Assembly (NCBI RefSeq): GCF_030408035.1
Contig: NZ_JASDCF010000010.1
Coordinates: 33,270-97,269, forward strand
DNA length: 64,000 nt
Reading direction: 5' to 3'
Source of the DNA: Psychrobacter sp. APC 3426
GTDB lineage: Bacteria > Pseudomonadota > Gammaproteobacteria > Pseudomonadales > Moraxellaceae
Of this stretch, positions 48,122 through 58,204 are shown in pieces (the stretch's first letter is position 1; each line of letters opens with the position of its first letter). The notes beneath the pieces are model-generated. The model was given only the letters and a program-made list of their open reading frames with translations, did no database searches and was not told where the DNA came from. The position numbers were made by a program, and so were the translations under genes.

Positions 48122-48679
48122 ATGAGTGTTTTAATAGGCGTTGGCATTGTGACGACGGTCACTGCTATCTATTTGGGGAGAAAAGGTTGGCAAGCACTGC
48201 ATAAAGCGGTTGGCATCACCCCGGGCGCGCTCACGTATCAGGATTACGATGCACCATTGTCATTATCTGCTATTAATTGGCAACGGCTAAACTTAAACAA
48301 ACAACACCTAAAAAGCTTGCCAGATAACCAGCTACGTCAATTGCAACGTATTGATAAAAAGCTCTGCAACTACCAAGCTTATCAAAAAACGCTACAAGCT
48401 CAGAAGAAAACGTCTGCAGTCACAGAGCAGCAGTTTGTCTTGAACAAGCTATTGCACACTCGCTTACCTGAAATGCTGGCAAGCTATTATCATCTGGCAA
48501 ATATCAGTAGCAGCACTAACGATTTGAACAACCAAAATAATGCAGAAGCCAGTGAATTATTGCAGCAAGTCTTAGATAGTATCGAACAACGTCTAGATAG
48601 GCTATTAGAGCAAATGGAGATTCAGCAGTTGCAGGAATTAAGAGTCATGAAGAACTATATTAATAGTCATGATAGCTAA
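48122..48679 (+). CDS. Unknown membrane-anchored protein, third paralogue
   Basis: A 185-residue protein starting with a short hydrophobic segment (about residues 3-19) that may anchor it. It is then Gln/Leu/Asn-rich and helical. FVLNKLLHTRLPEMLASYYHL, LDSIEQRLDRLLEQM and MKNYINSH correspond to the C-terminal domain of the two genes upstream. It lies 33 bases after the second paralogue, probably in the same operon, and a strong terminator follows. No known family recognised. Confidence 0.75.
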   Translation: MSVLIGVGIVTTVTAIYLGRKGWQALHKAVGITPGALTYQDYDAPLSLSAINWQRLNLNKQHLKSLPDNQLRQLQRIDKKLCNYQAYQKTLQAQKKTSAVTEQQFVLNKLLHTRLPEMLASYYHLANISSSTNDLNNQNNAEASELLQQVLDSIEQRLDRLLEQMEIQQLQELRVMKNYINSHDS

Positions 48680-48732
48680 GCCTTCGGCTAGGACGTTATT
48701 TCCAGTTAATAGCGCTAAGATAAAAATACATA

Positions 48733-48771
48733 AAAAAGCTGCCAATGATTATTCGTCATTGGCAGCTTTTT
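48733..48771. terminator. Bidirectional terminator before rluB
   Basis: A perfect 16-base-pair stem (48733-48748 with 48756-48771, cores GCTGCCAATGA and TCATTGGCAGC) with a 7-base loop and A and T runs at the two ends. It serves both the three-paralogue operon and the convergent rluB. Confidence 0.92.
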
Positions 48772-48825
48772 ATATGGCTTACTCTACATCCATAAGAGGT
48801 TTAGAGTATCGTGAAATAAATGCAA

Positions 48826-49752
48826 TTAACGCTTATCATTGCGGTCACGAGTGTTGCGTGTACCTCGGCTGGCAGGGCTAGCACTGCTTTTAGGTTTTGC
48901 ATTACCACTGCGCTTATCGCTACGATTGTCAGTGCGACGTGCTTTAAGCGGTTTGTTTTTAATACGTTCTTGCTTTTCTTTAGCAGCGCCGTGCAGACCT
49001 GTCCCGTGACGTGGGCGTAAACTTACTAAGTCCGTTAGCGTATTGATTTCTTTTTTGTCGAGCTCTAAGAAACGGCCAGTACGTAGCTCTTTTGGTAATA
49101 CAATACTGCCATAACGAGTACGCAGTAAACGGCTGACTTTCAGACCTTGCGACTCAAACAAGCGACGTACTTCACGGTTACGACCTTCTTTTAGCTTAAC
49201 GTGATACCATTTGTTGACACCTTCACCGCCACCTTCTTTGATATCTTCAAACTGTGCCATGCCGTCTTCTAGCATGACGCCAGCAGTCAGATTGCGAGCG
49301 ATATCAGGGGTCACTTCGCCCAATACACGTACCGCATATTCACGAGTCACTTCACTAGACGGGTGCATCAAGCGATGCGCCATCTCGCCATCGTTGGTGA
49401 ACAGCAACAGTCCTGTTGAGTTGATATCCAAACGACCAACCATTACCCAGCGGTCATGAGTCAGCTTTGGCAAACGCTCAAATACGGTTGGACGGCCTTC
49501 TGGATCTTTAGCAGAACAAACTTCGCCTTCAGGCTTATAGTAAGCCAACACACGGCGGCGTTTCTCGTTTTCAGCCGTATATTTAATCTGACGGCCATCA
49601 ACACGAATCTCATCGCCTTGCTCAACGCGGTCGCCAATGGTTGCAGGTCCGTTGTTAACAGATACGCGGCCTGCTTTAATCACTTCTTCCATCTGACGGC
49701 GTGAACCAAGACCCATACGGGCGAGGGCTTTTTGCAGTTTTTCATCTTTCAT
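48826..49752 (-). CDS. rluB: 23S rRNA pseudouridine(2605) synthase
   Basis: RNA-modifying enzyme making pseudouridine at position 2605 of 23S rRNA. An N-terminal S4 RNA-binding domain (about residues 3-60) precedes the catalytic domain with GRLDINSTGLLLFTNDG (catalytic Asp) and KEGRNREVRRLFE. The C-terminal 60 residues form a Lys/Arg/Ser-rich disordered tail. I start at the ATG at 49752 (308 residues), 8 bases after AAGG; an ATG two codons upstream is too close to that site. The RluB rather than RluE/F assignment rests on length and tail. Confidence 0.9.
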   Translation of the reverse strand: MKDEKLQKALARMGLGSRRQMEEVIKAGRVSVNNGPATIGDRVEQGDEIRVDGRQIKYTAENEKRRRVLAYYKPEGEVCSAKDPEGRPTVFERLPKLTHDRWVMVGRLDINSTGLLLFTNDGEMAHRLMHPSSEVTREYAVRVLGEVTPDIARNLTAGVMLEDGMAQFEDIKEGGGEGVNKWYHVKLKEGRNREVRRLFESQGLKVSRLLRTRYGSIVLPKELRTGRFLELDKKEINTLTDLVSLRPRHGTGLHGAAKEKQERIKNKPLKARRTDNRSDKRSGNAKPKSSASPASRGTRNTRDRNDKR

Positions 49753-50109
49753 AATCATAACCTTGAGTCGGTGGGTTTACATTTCTCAATGTAAAAAATC
49801 GGATTGACTATTCTACGCTATTTATCATTTTTATGCAGCCCTTAGTTGGTCACATTGATTGACAGGTTTGTTGTAAATGATTGTTATATAGTATATAACT
49901 ATAATTGTGAATATATATATTCATTAGGTATCATATATATGTATGGATTTTAGAAAACAGGTAACAACTGTTTATTGACTAGGTACTTGTGTTATTATAA
50001 ATGTGTTTATTTTTGTTTGCAGTGTGTCTCCTTAGGGAGTTTATCATTACAAAAATTGCGCTATTATTAATAGCTGTTACTCATAGCTACGGTTTATAAA
50101 GGTTTTATT
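49753..50109. promoter_or_regulatory. A/T-rich promoter region of the polysaccharide locus
   Basis: A 357-base divergent region, very A/T-rich at 49870-50030. TTGACT (49975-49980) and TATAAA (49996-50001) with a 15-base gap are a possible promoter for wza, leaving a leader of about 100 bases. The JUMPstart element known from enteric polysaccharide loci is not seen. Confidence 0.45.
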
Positions 50110-51183
50110 ATGCATAGCCATTTATCTAGATTATTAACTATAGCGTGCCTATTATTCTTTGGCGTCATAACAGGCTGTACCAGTATCAACTCTGGACTTC
50201 AAGCTGGTGACTTGCCGCCTAATGGCGCCTTTGTAGCAGAAAATGGCATTACTTTCAATGTTCAGCCATTAACCGTAGCGACTTTGCCACCTAAGCAAGC
50301 TCAAACAATCGATAAAGAACTATATGATTTGGTCAAAGCATCAGCACCAGTAAGTTATCGTATCGAGGCTGGAGACATACTGAGTATAGCGCTGACTGAT
50401 TATCCAAATATTAGTGCATCAACATCGAGTCTGACTGTCGATCAGCAAGGTTTTATTCAATTTCCATTGATAGGACGTATTAAAGCCAGTGGTATGAGTG
50501 TGCCGCAGTTTACTGCAATATTGCAGCGTAAATTACAACGCTATCTCAAGTATTCAGATCCGCAAGTAAAAGTGATTAACTATCTTGGTAGCAAGTTCTT
50601 TATCGATGGCGAAGTTGCTAAGTCTGGTGAGTTCCCCATTGCCAATGCACCTGTCTCACTATATGGTGCCTTATCTATGGCAGGAGGTGCCACTGCGATA
50701 GGTGATTCCAACAATATTGTATTAAATCGCCGAGGTAAGAATTATAACCTAGGTTTACAGTCATTAAGACAGATGGGCTTATCTCCTAATCAAATTTATA
50801 TACAAGACGGTGATTCTATTCATGTGAATAGTCAAGATCGTAATAAAGTCTATGTATTGGGTGAGTTTGGTCGAATTGCACCAGTCGCTATCCCTGAGCA
50901 GGGGCTCAGCTTATCGCATGTACTGGGTGAGTCAAGCGGCCTAAACCCTAACACAGCCAATGCTGCCAAAGTATATATCGTCCGTGATAATCCATACTAT
51001 CAGTATACCAATATCTATTATGTCGATATGCAAACGATTACCAGTTTAGCATTGGCCAATCGCTTCGAGATGCAAGCCAACGATATTCTTTATGTTGACC
51101 CGACTGGGTTAACTCGTTGGAACCGTATCCTCAGCTCGATATTACCATCAACTTCAGCAGTTACGAGTCTTTCAGGGTTATAG
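50110..51183 (+). CDS. wza: Polysaccharide export outer-membrane lipoprotein (Wza-like)
   Basis: Outer-membrane channel for capsule or exopolysaccharide, 357 residues. A signal peptide ends in the lipobox ITGC with Cys23 as the lipidated residue. The poly-export domain (YRIEAGDILSIALTDYP, QGFIQFPLIGRIKASG) is followed by SLBB repeats (KFFIDGEVAKSGEFPI; KVYVLGEFGRIAPVAI). The length is near that of E. coli Wza (379). First gene of a wza-wzb-wzc set, all on the same strand. Confidence 0.93.
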   Translation: MHSHLSRLLTIACLLFFGVITGCTSINSGLQAGDLPPNGAFVAENGITFNVQPLTVATLPPKQAQTIDKELYDLVKASAPVSYRIEAGDILSIALTDYPNISASTSSLTVDQQGFIQFPLIGRIKASGMSVPQFTAILQRKLQRYLKYSDPQVKVINYLGSKFFIDGEVAKSGEFPIANAPVSLYGALSMAGGATAIGDSNNIVLNRRGKNYNLGLQSLRQMGLSPNQIYIQDGDSIHVNSQDRNKVYVLGEFGRIAPVAIPEQGLSLSHVLGESSGLNPNTANAAKVYIVRDNPYYQYTNIYYVDMQTITSLALANRFEMQANDILYVDPTGLTRWNRILSSILPSTSAVTSLSGL

Positions 51184-51198
51184 GTAATCGTTATTATA

Positions 51199-51627
51199 AT
51201 GTTTAATAATATATTAGTCGTTTGTGTAGGTAATATTTGTCGGAGTCCTATCGCTGCATCATTGTTACATGATAGGTATCCTGATAAAAAAATTGAGTCC
51301 GCAGGTCTCTCCGCATTGGTTGGACATAGTGCTGATCCTACTGCACAAGAAGTTATGCAAGTACATGATATTGATCTTTCCCATCATGTAGGTAAACAGG
51401 TTGACGAGGAGCTAGTAATGGCTGCAGATCTCATTCTAACCATGTCGAGCAATCAAACAAAATGGATTGAGAGACAGTGGCCACATTGCCGCGGTAAGAC
51501 TTTCAGGATAGGTCATTGGATAGATAGAGATATTGCCGACCCTTATCGACATGATAGGGCAGTATTTGAAAGCACTAGAAAAGATATCGTCGATAGCCTC
51601 GAGCAATGGACAAAAAAAATAAGCTGA
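51199..51627 (+). CDS. wzb: Low-molecular-weight protein tyrosine phosphatase (Wzb-like)
   Basis: Phosphatase that removes phosphate from the Wzc tyrosine kinase. The P-loop is C9-VGNIC-R15-S16, fitting C-x5-R-S, and the general-acid Asp is in DIADPYRHD. The length of 142 residues is normal. It lies 15 bases after wza and 31 before wzc, so it is clearly part of the same operon. Confidence 0.94.
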   Translation: MFNNILVVCVGNICRSPIAASLLHDRYPDKKIESAGLSALVGHSADPTAQEVMQVHDIDLSHHVGKQVDEELVMAADLILTMSSNQTKWIERQWPHCRGKTFRIGHWIDRDIADPYRHDRAVFESTRKDIVDSLEQWTKKIS

Positions 51628-51658
51628 ACGACAAATACTAACTGATGAAGACATAGTT

Positions 51659-53914
51659 ATGGATACTAACTCAAAAGATTTATCTAGAAACGATACAAAC
51701 AAAGATAACGATCTGCTAGGTCTGTTTTTAGTATTGTTACGCGGCTGGAAGATCATTGTTCTGTTTGCAATATTGGGTTTAATTATAGGGGTGTTATATG
51801 CTCGCTATGAAAACCCAACCTTTAAATCAGATGCCCTGATTCAAATCGATGAAACCTCAAAAAACGTATCAGGTCTAGGGTCAAGCGTGTCTGAGTTGCT
51901 GCCGCCTGATAATAGTTCAACCCAAGCACAAATAGAGCTTATTAGATCCCGTATGGTTTTAGAGCCAGTAGTGGATCGATTAAATTTAGATATAAGGTTG
52001 AGTGATCCTTCAGTTAACAAGCTGGATAGGATAAGGAATAATCAAACAAACGTACAAATGAGTACCGCTGATGGCGTGCTACTTGAAACTAACAGTGGTC
52101 CAGTACAAATTAAGCAGTTTGATGTATCACAAGACTATTTAGACAAGCCTTTCGTTCTATCAAGAACCAATACAGGTTTTGTTTTGAGTAGCGGCACTGA
52201 AGAATTTAAGGGACAGTTGGGCAAATCCTATCGCTTCAGAGGTAAAAATGGTCTGATTGAAATCGGGATTAATGAATTACCTACTGGCGATCACCCTATA
52301 AATATCACTCAAAGATCTTTACAGATTACCACTGATTCTATAAACAGTGCTTTAACAGTAGTAGAGAAAGGTGCTCAGACAGGTATTATCGAACTATCCT
52401 TGTCAAGTCTGAGTCAGGAGCAAGCAAGTGTTACTTTAAAGCAGATTGTTTTATCATATATGGCGCAGAATCAACAGCGTGATTCTGAACAAACCAGTAA
52501 GACAATTCAGTTTATGGAAAAGCAAATTCCTGAGCTCAGGAAAAACCTTGAAGCATCAGAAGCGAAATTCAATAGTTTTAGAGAAAAATCCGGCACCATT
52601 GATGTGGGTCAAGAAGCAGGTATATTGTTAGGTGAAAAAGCTGGAATCGACTCGCAGCTTAGCGAACTAAAACTAAAAAAAGCAGAATTAACAACTTACT
52701 ATACTGAAGAGCATCCATTGGTTATTCAAATAAATGACCAACTTAGGGTATTGAATGACAGAAAACAACAAATTAAAGATACTGTTAATAAGTTGCCAGA
52801 AGTGCAAAGAGAGTTTGTAACATTGTCGGAAGATGTCAGTATCAATAGAGAGATTTATCTCACTATTCTTAAAAACTACGAGCAGTTAAAAATTGTTAAA
52901 GCAGGCCAGGTCAGTGATGCTCGTATCATCGACTTACCCATCAATACCTACAGAACGATTACACCTAAAAAGCAATTAATAATGGGGTTATCTACTTTAG
53001 CGGGTGCTCTATTAGGTACTCTATTAGTGCTGATTATGAATCTGCTTAGAAATGTCGTTAAAGACCCTGAGCGTATTGAATCAAAGACAGGAGTACCAGT
53101 TATAGCAACCATTCCACGTTCTTCTGTGCTATCACGATTAAGTACTAACAAAAAAGCAGCCCCTCGTATGCTGGCTCATGTCGATAATAGCAGTCTAACC
53201 TATGAAGCGATTAAGAGTCTTCGAACCAGTCTGATCTTAGGTATGCCAACAGTAGTATCGGACACCAAACAGGCAAAAGTCATCCTGGTAACAGGTGAAA
53301 GTCCAGGCGTTGGTAAGTCGTTTATCTCTGCTAACTTATCGGAAGTGTTTGCACAGTTGAATAAAAAAGTTTTGGTCATAGATGCTGATATGCGTCTAGG
53401 TGAGCTGCACAAAATCTTTAGTATGAGCCAATACAATGGTCTAGCTGATTATCTGTTGCAAGATGATAGCATTGTGTCGCATGACACTACTGTCGATGTA
53501 CCTGCTATAAATGAGACCTCTAGTTTTGGTATAGAAAACTTCATTCATCCGAGTGGTATGGAGCATATTGACTTTATACCACGAGGCAAGCATCCAATTA
53601 ATCCTGCATCGTTACTAATTGGCGATAGATTCAGTGCTCTGCTAGCGAAGTTGAAGTCTCAGTATGACTATATTGTTATTGATTCACCGCCGATATTAGC
53701 TGCTTCAGACGCAATGGTATTAGCACAGCATGCAGACCAAATACTCATGGTAACTAGGTATGATGAGTCAATGGAAAGGCAGTTGACCTATGCAGTTAAG
53801 CAAATGCATAAATCTAATATCCAGGTAGATGGCGTTATTCTCAATGATGTAAAGCAAGGGCTCATGAGTAAATATAGTTATCATTACAACTATGCCTATG
53901 GCAATAACCAATAA
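51659..53914 (+). CDS. wzc: Polysaccharide chain-length regulator and tyrosine autokinase (Wzc-like)
   Basis: Inner-membrane BY-kinase that controls polymer length and export, 751 residues. Two membrane helices (about residues 25-45 and 435-460) flank a periplasmic Wzz domain with a coiled coil (about 275-390). The cytoplasmic kinase has Walker A GESPGVGKSF (about residue 546), Walker A' VLVIDADMRLG and the Walker B region YIVIDSPPI. The C-terminal tail SKYSYHYNYAYGNNQ is the tyrosine cluster that is autophosphorylated. Confidence 0.94.
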   Translation: MDTNSKDLSRNDTNKDNDLLGLFLVLLRGWKIIVLFAILGLIIGVLYARYENPTFKSDALIQIDETSKNVSGLGSSVSELLPPDNSSTQAQIELIRSRMVLEPVVDRLNLDIRLSDPSVNKLDRIRNNQTNVQMSTADGVLLETNSGPVQIKQFDVSQDYLDKPFVLSRTNTGFVLSSGTEEFKGQLGKSYRFRGKNGLIEIGINELPTGDHPINITQRSLQITTDSINSALTVVEKGAQTGIIELSLSSLSQEQASVTLKQIVLSYMAQNQQRDSEQTSKTIQFMEKQIPELRKNLEASEAKFNSFREKSGTIDVGQEAGILLGEKAGIDSQLSELKLKKAELTTYYTEEHPLVIQINDQLRVLNDRKQQIKDTVNKLPEVQREFVTLSEDVSINREIYLTILKNYEQLKIVKAGQVSDARIIDLPINTYRTITPKKQLIMGLSTLAGALLGTLLVLIMNLLRNVVKDPERIESKTGVPVIATIPRSSVLSRLSTNKKAAPRMLAHVDNSSLTYEAIKSLRTSLILGMPTVVSDTKQAKVILVTGESPGVGKSFISANLSEVFAQLNKKVLVIDADMRLGELHKIFSMSQYNGLADYLLQDDSIVSHDTTVDVPAINETSSFGIENFIHPSGMEHIDFIPRGKHPINPASLLIGDRFSALLAKLKSQYDYIVIDSPPILAASDAMVLAQHADQILMVTRYDESMERQLTYAVKQMHKSNIQVDGVILNDVKQGLMSKYSYHYNYAYGNNQ

Positions 53915-54006
53915 TACTAATGCGCAGTGTCTTTAGTCTTCACTGTTAATGTTATAACTAAGCTCATTGATGAAGCTTTTTAGAAATAGTTAAGTGATAG
54001 GAACTT

Positions 54007-55284
54007 ATGATAAGTATCGATAATCTTAAAATTGCAGTGATTGGTTTAGGGTATGTAGGATTGCCTCTAGCAGTCGAATTTGGCAAGCAGCACTCAGTCG
54101 TTGGCTTTGACATCAATACCAGTCGTATTACTGCGCTAGCAGCAGGTACTGACCATACCTTAGAGGTCAGCGATGAAGAGTTGGCTGCAGCGACCCATCT
54201 AAGTTACAGCTCAGACATTCAAGCGCTCAAAGACTGTAATTTCTTTATTGTAACAGTGCCAACACCTATCGATAGCTCAAAGCAGCCTGACTTAACACCA
54301 CTCGTTAATGCATCAAAAGCTATCGGTACGTTATTAAAGAAAGACGATATAGTGGTCTATGAGTCTACGGTCTATCCTGGCGCAACCGAAGAGGTCTGTA
54401 TTCCGGTACTCGAGGAAGTATCTGGATTAACCTATAACCAAGACTTCTATGCAGGCTATAGCCCTGAGCGTATTAATCCAGGTGATAAAGAGCATAGAGT
54501 GACTAATATTCTAAAGGTAACGGCAGGCTCAACCCCTGAAGTCGCTAACTACGTGGATAAGGTCTATAACTTAATCATTACTGCTGGTACGCACAAAGCA
54601 CCGAGCATTAAGGTTGCAGAAGCAGCCAAGGTCATTGAAAACACCCAAAGAGATGTCAACATTGCTTTGATTAATGAGTTGGCTGTTATTTTTAATAAAA
54701 TGGGGATAGATACGGAAGCGGTACTCACAGCAGCAGGTACCAAGTGGAATTTCTTGCCGTTCCGTCCAGGGCTCGTCGGCGGTCACTGCATTGGTGTAGA
54801 TCCTTATTACTTGACGCACAAGGCGCAAGCGATCGGTTATAACCCAGAGATTATATTGGCCGGTCGTCGTTTAAACGACAGTATGGGTGAGTATGTGGTC
54901 ACACAGTTGGTCAAAACCATGATTAAAAAGCGCATACAAGTAGAGGGTGCCAAGGTTTTGGTGCTGGGGCTTAGTTTCAAAGAAAACTGCCCTGATGTGC
55001 GTAATACCAAAGTCATCGATATCGTACATGAGCTGCATGAGTACAATATCGAAGTGGATGTTTATGACCCTTGGATAGATGCTAACGAGGCCGAACGTGA
55101 ATACGATGTCATCCCCATCGCTGAGCCTGCATTAAATCAATATGACGGTATTATCTTAGCGGTCGCTCATGAGCAGTTTGTAAAAATGGGTATAGAGAAA
55201 ATAAGAGCCTTAGGTAAAGATAAGCATGTCCTCTATGATTTAAAGTATTTGTTCGCTAAAGAGCAGACCGACATACGACTTTAG
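54007..55284 (+). CDS. tviB: UDP-N-acetylhexosamine 6-dehydrogenase (TviB/WbpO-like)
   Basis: Oxidises a UDP-HexNAc to the uronic acid with two NAD+. The 425-residue protein has the N-terminal NAD motif [17 protein letters not shown], the conserved [22 protein letters not shown] and the active-site region [16 protein letters not shown] with the catalytic Cys. By recall it is nearest to the TviB/WbpO group (UDP-GlcNAc or UDP-GalNAc), an assignment helped by the TviC-like epimerase that follows. The likely product is UDP-GalNAcA or UDP-GlcNAcA. Confidence 0.88.
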   Translation: MISIDNLKIAVIGLGYVGLPLAVEFGKQHSVVGFDINTSRITALAAGTDHTLEVSDEELAAATHLSYSSDIQALKDCNFFIVTVPTPIDSSKQPDLTPLVNASKAIGTLLKKDDIVVYESTVYPGATEEVCIPVLEEVSGLTYNQDFYAGYSPERINPGDKEHRVTNILKVTAGSTPEVANYVDKVYNLIITAGTHKAPSIKVAEAAKVIENTQRDVNIALINELAVIFNKMGIDTEAVLTAAGTKWNFLPFRPGLVGGHCIGVDPYYLTHKAQAIGYNPEIILAGRRLNDSMGEYVVTQLVKTMIKKRIQVEGAKVLVLGLSFKENCPDVRNTKVIDIVHELHEYNIEVDVYDPWIDANEAEREYDVIPIAEPALNQYDGIILAVAHEQFVKMGIEKIRALGKDKHVLYDLKYLFAKEQTDIRL

Positions 55285-55332
55285 GCATCTATAGTAATCA
55301 AAGCATATAATGCAATATGGAATACATTTAAC

Positions 55333-56370
55333 ATGACAGTGACTGCGTATCAACAAGTGACAGAATCATTGGTTAATCAACCAAAAACTTGGCTTATTAC
55401 AGGAGTCGCAGGATTTATCGGCTCAAACTTATTAGAAACTCTATTATTACTCAATCAAAAAGTAGTGGGTTTAGATAACTTCGCTACAGGATTTCAGCAT
55501 AATTTAGAGGAAGTTAAAGCGTTAGTAAGTCTACAGCAATGGCAGTGCTTTACCTTTATAGAAGGCGACATTCGCAATCTAGAGGACTGCCAAACTGCTT
55601 GCGCAGATGTCGATTATGTATTGCATCAAGCAGCATTAGGCTCAGTGCCACGTTCTATCGCTGATCCCATCAATACCAACGCAACCAATATCTCAGGTTT
55701 CTTGAATATGCTGGTTGCCGCTCGTGATACTAAGGTGTCAAGCTTTACCTACGCCGCTAGTAGCTCGACTTATGGTGATCACCCTGCATTACCAAAAGTA
55801 GAAGATGCCATCGGAAATCCCTTATCGCCTTATGCAGTAACTAAGTACGTCAATGAGCTATATGCCGAAGTATTCGCTCGTACTTATGGTTTCCATACTA
55901 TTGGCCTGCGATATTTTAATATTTTTGGCAAGCGCCAAACGCCTGACGGTGCTTACGCAGCGGTGATACCTAAGTGGACAGCAGCCATGATTCAGGGCGA
56001 TGATGTATATATCAATGGTGATGGTGATACTAGCCGTGATTTTAACTTTATCGAAAATGCGGTACAGGCCAATATCTTGGCAGCAACCGCCAGTGATGAT
56101 GCCAAAAACCAAGTCTATAATGTGGCCGTTGGTGGTCGTACCACGCTTAACACCTTGTTTACGGCATTAAAAGATAACCTAAGTGCCAATGGCGTGGATT
56201 ATAGTCAGGCGCCTATTTATCGTGATTTTAGAGAAGGAGATGTGCGCCACAGTCAGGCTGATATTAGTAAAATCAAAGGCGCATTAGGGTATGATCCTCA
56301 GTTTGATATTGTTCAAGGCATCAAAAAAGCAATGCCTTGGTATGTGAATTTTTTACAAAACAGCCTGTAG
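55333..56370 (+). CDS. tviC: UDP-N-acetylglucosamine 4-epimerase (TviC/WbpP-like)
   Basis: Extended SDR epimerase, 345 residues. [19 protein letters not shown] is the NAD motif. [16 protein letters not shown] and [14 protein letters not shown] contain the Ser and Tyr-x3-Lys catalytic residues. It resembles TviC and WbpP, which interconvert N-acetylated UDP-Glc/Gal sugars. Together with the preceding dehydrogenase it would deliver UDP-GalNAcA. It lies 48 bases after tviB. Confidence 0.87.
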   Translation: MTVTAYQQVTESLVNQPKTWLITGVAGFIGSNLLETLLLLNQKVVGLDNFATGFQHNLEEVKALVSLQQWQCFTFIEGDIRNLEDCQTACADVDYVLHQAALGSVPRSIADPINTNATNISGFLNMLVAARDTKVSSFTYAASSSTYGDHPALPKVEDAIGNPLSPYAVTKYVNELYAEVFARTYGFHTIGLRYFNIFGKRQTPDGAYAAVIPKWTAAMIQGDDVYINGDGDTSRDFNFIENAVQANILAATASDDAKNQVYNVAVGGRTTLNTLFTALKDNLSANGVDYSQAPIYRDFREGDVRHSQADISKIKGALGYDPQFDIVQGIKKAMPWYVNFLQNSL

Positions 56371-56381
56371 ACGAATACATT

Positions 56382-58181
56382 ATGTTGAAAGTAATTAAGC
56401 AGCTCTTTGCTCTGCTGACGGATAAACAGTTAAAACAGTTTTATGTTTTGCAAGTGCTGGTTGTAATTATGGCTTTTACAGAGCTATTAGGCATTGCTTC
56501 TATCGCACCCTTTATGGCTTTAGTTGGCGATATTAGCATACTAGAGACCAACGGCGTTTTTGCGCAGTTATATCAGATGTCTGGTATCGACAACCCGATG
56601 GACTTCTTGTTTTATGCGGGTGTGGTTGTCTTGGTGATGCTGACGTTCTCTACCGTTGTTTCTATGTTTACCATTTGGAAGCTATCTATCTTTGGTGCGC
56701 GTATAGGGACGGAGATTGCTGATCGACTCTATAGCTATTATATGCAGCAAAGTTGGCAATTCCATGCCAGTGGTAGTAGTGCACAGCTGACCAAGCAAGT
56801 ATCTACCGAAGCGGCACGCATCAGTAATGGCATCATACAGCCATTAGTTCAGATGAATGCAAAGCTTGTCTTGGCGCTATTTATATCGGTCAGTATTGTG
56901 ATATACGACCCACTCATTGCCATATTAGGGTTGTTTATATTTTCATTAGCCTATTTTTTACTATACAGATTGGTAAGAAAAAAGTTAGTAAGTAATGGTC
57001 AAAAGTTGTCTGAAGTGTCGACACAGCGTTTTAGACTCATGAATGAAGGGTTTGGGGGTATCAAGGACGTCTTACTACTCAACCGTAGTCATGACTTTAT
57101 CGCACGGTTTCATGACAGTGGTAAAGTCTTTGCTCGTGCGCAAGGGACCAATATAGCCATTAGCCAAGTCCCTCGCTATTTTATAGAGCTGATAGCATTT
57201 GGCGCGATGATTTCACTGGTACTCGTACTGATTAAGGTGCACTCAGGCAATTTGGGAGAAGTCCTGCCTATCTTGGCTGTTTATGCCTTGGCAGCATTTA
57301 AGTTGCTACCAGCATTACAGCAGATTTATTCTAGTGTTTCGACTATCAAAGGAAACGTTGCAGCCTTTGAGGCTGTAAAAGAGGACTTACAAAGCTCGTT
57401 TGAAAAGCAAAAGACCATTAGTAAAGCGCCAATGCCTACAGCGATAAAACTTAGCAATAATATTGCACTAAAGGGTATAGAGTTTAGTTATCCTGATAAG
57501 GATAGAGCGGCAGTGGATGGTGTCAGTATGAGCATTCCTGTCAATAGCGTGATTGGTCTGGTTGGATCGTCTGGCTCTGGAAAATCTACTTTGATAGATT
57601 TACTGCTTGGTTTACTAACACCGCAACAAGGCAGCCTATACGTCGATGATATTCGCATTACTGCCGATAACAAACGTGCATGGCAAGACTTATTGGGATT
57701 TGTACCGCAAAGTATATTTTTGAGTGAAGGTACTATCGCAGAAAACATTGCCTTTGGTGTTCCAGCAAGAGACATCAGCCTAGAGCAAGTCAATAAAGCG
57801 CTAACATTAGCCAACCTCACTGAATTGGTTGAACAGCTGCCAGATGGGGTCAATACCAAAGTAGGTGAGCGCGGTGTACAGCTCTCGGGTGGTCAGCGTC
57901 AACGTATTGGCATTGCACGCGCACTCTATCATGAAGCCGAGGTGTTAGTATTCGATGAAGCGACCAGTGCGCTAGATGGGATTACTGAAAAGATAGTGAT
58001 GGATGCCATCCATGAGTTCAGTGGTAAAAAAACCATCATTATGATTGCTCATCGTCTAAAAACGGTAGAGAAATGCGATCTTATTTACTTTATGGAGCAC
58101 GGAAAAATCATAGATCATGGTACCTACCAAGATCTTGTGGTACGTAATCTGAAGTTTAAGGAAATGGCGAAACACGCTTAA
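56382..58181 (+). CDS. ABC-type oligosaccharide flippase (PglK-like)
   Basis: Full-length ABC half-transporter of 599 residues: six membrane helices in the first 330 residues, then a nucleotide-binding domain. Walker A is GLVGSSGSGKSTLIDLLLG, the signature is LSGGQRQRIGIARAL and Walker B VLVFDEATSALD. Position within a glycan locus points to a lipid-linked oligosaccharide flippase such as Campylobacter PglK rather than MsbA. The frame is open from 56337, but that TTG lies within the previous gene; I start at the ATG at 56382. Confidence 0.85.
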   Translation: MLKVIKQLFALLTDKQLKQFYVLQVLVVIMAFTELLGIASIAPFMALVGDISILETNGVFAQLYQMSGIDNPMDFLFYAGVVVLVMLTFSTVVSMFTIWKLSIFGARIGTEIADRLYSYYMQQSWQFHASGSSAQLTKQVSTEAARISNGIIQPLVQMNAKLVLALFISVSIVIYDPLIAILGLFIFSLAYFLLYRLVRKKLVSNGQKLSEVSTQRFRLMNEGFGGIKDVLLLNRSHDFIARFHDSGKVFARAQGTNIAISQVPRYFIELIAFGAMISLVLVLIKVHSGNLGEVLPILAVYALAAFKLLPALQQIYSSVSTIKGNVAAFEAVKEDLQSSFEKQKTISKAPMPTAIKLSNNIALKGIEFSYPDKDRAAVDGVSMSIPVNSVIGLVGSSGSGKSTLIDLLLGLLTPQQGSLYVDDIRITADNKRAWQDLLGFVPQSIFLSEGTIAENIAFGVPARDISLEQVNKALTLANLTELVEQLPDGVNTKVGERGVQLSGGQRQRIGIARALYHEAEVLVFDEATSALDGITEKIVMDAIHEFSGKKTIIMIAHRLKTVEKCDLIYFMEHGKIIDHGTYQDLVVRNLKFKEMAKHA

Positions 58182-58204
58182 CATCATCGACGGGGGACTG
58201 TGAC

